This document shows positions 61,884-64,000 of a DNA stretch of 64,000 nt, piece after piece. The position numbers and the translations under genes are program-made. Where the stretch lies: positions 930,001 to 994,000 of the forward strand of contig CBDCSM010000012.1 in assembly GCA_965221575.1 (NCBI GenBank), in the 5' to 3' direction. How positions within the stretch are numbered: position 1 is the first letter of the stretch; every line of letters begins with the position of its first letter. The notes under the pieces were generated by a model. It ran no database searches and had not been told where the DNA came from. It saw nothing but the letters and a program-made list of their open reading frames with translations. This DNA is from JAPPHA01 sp965221575 (GTDB taxonomy: Bacteria; Pseudomonadota; Alphaproteobacteria; Rhodobacterales; Rhodobacteraceae).

Positions 61884-62973
61884 TGCTCGCTTCCTCCAAT
61901 GCTTCAGGCAAGACACGTTCGAAAATGTCCAGGTCACCGTCAGTCCCGGCCGACACCCTGATACATCGGTCCTGTGGAGCAACGAACGGCATGCGCACAA
62001 ATACGTCGCGCGCAATCAACCCTTCAAGAACCATTCGCGCAAAAGCTCCATCACGGCCACAGTCGATCGCGACGAAGTTTGCGGCGGACGGCAAGGCGTA
62101 CAGGCCATTGGATGCCGCAATCGCCGCGATACGCCGACGCGCGTGCTCAATCCTGCCGATGACATTCTCGAGATGTGCTTTGTCGCCAAGCGACGCCAAT
62201 GCCCCGATCTGAGAAATCCTGCACATCCCGAAATGGTTGCGGATCTTGTTGAAAGAACCGATCAGACGTTCGTGACCGATGGCATATCCAACCCGTGCGC
62301 CGGCCATGCCATGAACTTTTGAAAACGTGCGCATTCTGATCACGCTCGCGTTGGAGGTATCGATATCGCAGGGCCGCCCGGGCGCGCAATCGATATAGGC
62401 TTCGTCCAGCACCAAGAGACAACCGCCAGGTAATCGGGCGATCGCCGCCTCGACTGTTTCCGCGGAATGAAACGTACCCATGGGGTTGTCGGGATTTGCG
62501 ACGTAGACAAGCCGCGCCCCTGATTCCCTCGCCGCGGCGACCAGGCCATCGAGGTCCTCGCAGTCGTCGCGATACGGGACTGTGACGAGGTCGCCCCCGT
62601 ATCCTGCGACATGAAAATTGAACGTTGGATATGCACCGAGCGAAGTGACCACCCGGGCACCCGGTTCAACGATCATGCGCACGAGATATCCCAGCAGGCC
62701 ATCTATGCCCTCACCTACGACGATGTTCCCGGGTTCGGTCCCGTGCAGGGCTGCCAATGACCGGCGCAAGTCATGATTCTCCGGGTCCGCGTACATCCAG
62801 CAACCGGCAGCGGCGTCCTGCATGGCCTTGAGCGCCTTCGGGGAAGGACCGAATACGCTCTCGTTCGCGCCGATACGCGCGCGAAATTCCCTGCCACGCG
62901 CGCGCTCCTGGGCTTCAGGGCCGACGAACGGCACCGAAGCCGGCAGTCCGGCAACAAGTTTCGTCAACTGCAA
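61870..62973 (-). CDS. HisC-like aminotransferase leading the allantoin operon
   Basis: Class I/II PLP aminotransferase of 367 residues resembling histidinol-phosphate aminotransferase. Landmarks are RIGANESVFGPSPKALKAMQ, VYVANPDNPMGT, CLLVLDEAYIDCA and RTFSKVHGMAGARVGYAIG with PLP lysine K219. I start it at TTG 62973, preceded by GGGAGGG at 6 nt; ATG 63012 or 63039 would add residues with no family match. It is followed by puuE with a 14-bp overlap, so it belongs to the ureide operon and may transaminate glyoxylate or a ureide product rather than make histidine. Confidence 0.82.
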   Translation of the reverse strand: MQLTKLVAGLPASVPFVGPEAQERARGREFRARIGANESVFGPSPKALKAMQDAAAGCWMYADPENHDLRRSLAALHGTEPGNIVVGEGIDGLLGYLVRMIVEPGARVVTSLGAYPTFNFHVAGYGGDLVTVPYRDDCEDLDGLVAAARESGARLVYVANPDNPMGTFHSAETVEAAIARLPGGCLLVLDEAYIDCAPGRPCDIDTSNASVIRMRTFSKVHGMAGARVGYAIGHERLIGSFNKIRNHFGMCRISQIGALASLGDKAHLENVIGRIEHARRRIAAIAASNGLYALPSAANFVAIDCGRDGAFARMVLEGLIARDVFVRMPFVAPQDRCIRVSAGTDGDLDIFERVLPEALEEASNVSG

Positions 62974-63135
62974 CGACTGCCCTCCCGGAAATACCAGGAC
63001 GCGAACACGCATTCGAGCCCGCCCCGGTCCAATGCCCATGGGTCCGCGGTCCACGAAGGTTTATTCCGTGGCAAGGCACCTCTCAAAGTCATGACATCGG
63101 GCATTTCGACCAAGAGGCAGAGGTTGATCATCGCT

Positions 63136-64000
63136 TCACGCTGCGTCGGACCTGACAGGCGACACGCGCTCGATCGCGGCATCCAGCTTGGACAATTCTT
63201 CCATCGAGGCATCCAGCCTCGAGCGCAGCTCATCAACAATGTGTTCGGGCGCATTGGCTGTAAACTTCTCGTTTGCCAACCTGGAACGCATTTTCCCGAT
63301 GTCCTTTTCCAATTCCGCCCGCGCCTTGGACAACCTTGCTCTTTCGGCAGCCATGTCAATGACATCGGAAAGCTCGAGACAGAATGTGCCGCCCTCCACG
63401 GGTATCGTGACTGACTCGCCGAGAACCTGGTTTCGTTTCGAAATCGGACCCGTTCGCGCAAGCCGTCGAATCATCGCCAGGTTGTTTTCCAGGGCGCGTT
63501 GACCCGCCTGATCCAGAGAAGTGAACGAAACCGGGATCGTGGCGCCGGCCGGAACCCTGAGTTCAGAGCGAATCGACCTGATCTGCTCTACCAGGTTAAT
63601 GACCCAGTTCATCTCTCGATCCGAGTTATCGTCAACGAGGTCATCACTACGGTAATCTGGCCAGTCTGCATGAACCAGCAGCCCGGAGTGCCCGGGGACC
63701 TCGCCCCAGAGCTGTTCAGTGATGAACGGCATGATCGGATGCAGGAGTATGAGACACTGATCGATCACCCAGGCCATCGTCGTGCGGGTTTCGGCAACGA
63801 TTTCTTGATCACCTTCCGCGAAGAGCGGCTTTGAGAATTCGAGGAACCAGTCGCATACCCGGCCCCAGACGTGGACATAAAGGCAATTTGCCGCATCATT
63901 GAACCGGTACTCGGAAAGAGCCAGGTCCACGGCCTCGCGAACTCTCGCGGTTTCACCGATGATCCACTTGTTGACAGGTTGCTTCACGGTTGACGGATCA
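63136..64000 (-). CDS. valS: Valyl-tRNA synthetase, C-terminal part
   Basis: C-terminal 288 codons of ValRS; the start lies beyond the right edge, and the frame stays open through base 64000 (TVKQPVNKWIIGETARVREA). Visible are the end of the anticodon-binding domain (EYRFNDAANCLYVHVWGRVC, HPIMPFITEQLWGEV) and the C-terminal coiled coil (AERARLSKARAELEKDIGKM, ANEKFTANAPEHIVDELR). These are diagnostic of ValRS over IleRS or LeuRS. It ends 162 bp before the HisC-like gene on the same strand. Confidence 0.95.
   Translation of the reverse strand, partial: DPSTVKQPVNKWIIGETARVREAVDLALSEYRFNDAANCLYVHVWGRVCDWFLEFSKPLFAEGDQEIVAETRTTMAWVIDQCLILLHPIMPFITEQLWGEVPGHSGLLVHADWPDYRSDDLVDDNSDREMNWVINLVEQIRSIRSELRVPAGATIPVSFTSLDQAGQRALENNLAMIRRLARTGPISKRNQVLGESVTIPVEGGTFCLELSDVIDMAAERARLSKARAELEKDIGKMRSRLANEKFTANAPEHIVDELRSRLDASMEELSKLDAAIERVSPVRSDAA

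Noticed and set aside
1..64000. CRISPR arrays, prophage or replication origin
   Set aside because: No regularly spaced repeats, phage structural genes, integrases, dnaA-box clusters or partition genes were seen in the window.

Overview
The window looks like a chromosomal stretch of a moderately GC-rich alphaproteobacterium. The evidence is two operators of the alphaproteobacterial LexA form (GTTC-N7-GTTC), an imuA-imuB-dnaE2 mutagenesis cassette, a MmcB-type repair gene, a DUF3572 gene, a 6S RNA candidate upstream of 5-formyltetrahydrofolate cyclo-ligase, and a tRNA-His without an extra 5' G. The mix of sialidase, phytanoyl-CoA dioxygenase family, MttB family and many ABC uptake genes suggests a marine or host-associated heterotroph; that last point is inference.

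Layout. 1-8.7 kb: propionate/propionyl-CoA module on the minus strand (propionyl-CoA synthetase running off the left edge, methylmalonyl-CoA mutase, PCC alpha, a tiny acidic lipoprotein, PCC beta) with one DUF4174 gene on the plus strand. 9-12.8 kb: cupin, Bcr/CflA efflux pump, an orphan Phd-like antitoxin relic behind a perfect inverted repeat, and a CoxG-like protein. 12.8-19.4 kb: choline-dehydrogenase-like oxidase, pyrE, a 42-codon ORF, pntB, a frameshifted pntA and yebC. 19.8-26.7 kb: Ldh_2 dehydrogenase and cupin, a hairpin-rich IS200/IS605-like remnant, then a five-gene sugar ABC operon ending in a GYD-domain gene. 27-32.3 kb: SOS mutasome operon with its LexA operator. 32.4-37.8 kb: SMP-30 lactonase, SLC13 transporter, DMT exporter, YmdB phosphodiesterase, 5-FCL and the 6S RNA candidate.

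38.7-45.6 kb: sialidase-family protein converging on an ABC uptake operon (Tat-exported binding protein, hairpin, PhyH-family dioxygenase, two permeases, ATPase). 46.2-51.5 kb: LexA-controlled mmcB, tRNA-His, non-pyrrolysine MttB homologue, HAD phosphatase, a GSU2403-type nucleotidyltransferase interrupted by an amber codon behind a perfect 11-bp inverted repeat, and DUF3572. 51.5-53.6 kb: EF-hand protein, ECF sigma factor, small membrane protein (probable anti-sigma) and periplasmic metal-sensor-like protein in one operon. 54-57.8 kb: YgfZ, a TIGR04283-type glycosyltransferase and an MsbA-like ABC exporter. 58.3-63 kb: allantoin/ureide degradation (class V aminotransferase; HisC-like aminotransferase, puuE, allE, allA). 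The right edge carries the C-terminal part of valS.

The main physiological themes are propionyl-CoA to succinyl-CoA conversion, allantoin nitrogen recovery, sugar or glycan uptake, and SOS-induced translesion synthesis. The observations most worth a second look are the structured IS-like remnant, the nucleotidyltransferase locus, the EF-hand/ECF operon, the pntA frameshift with its downstream in-frame mini-ORF, and the antitoxin relic.
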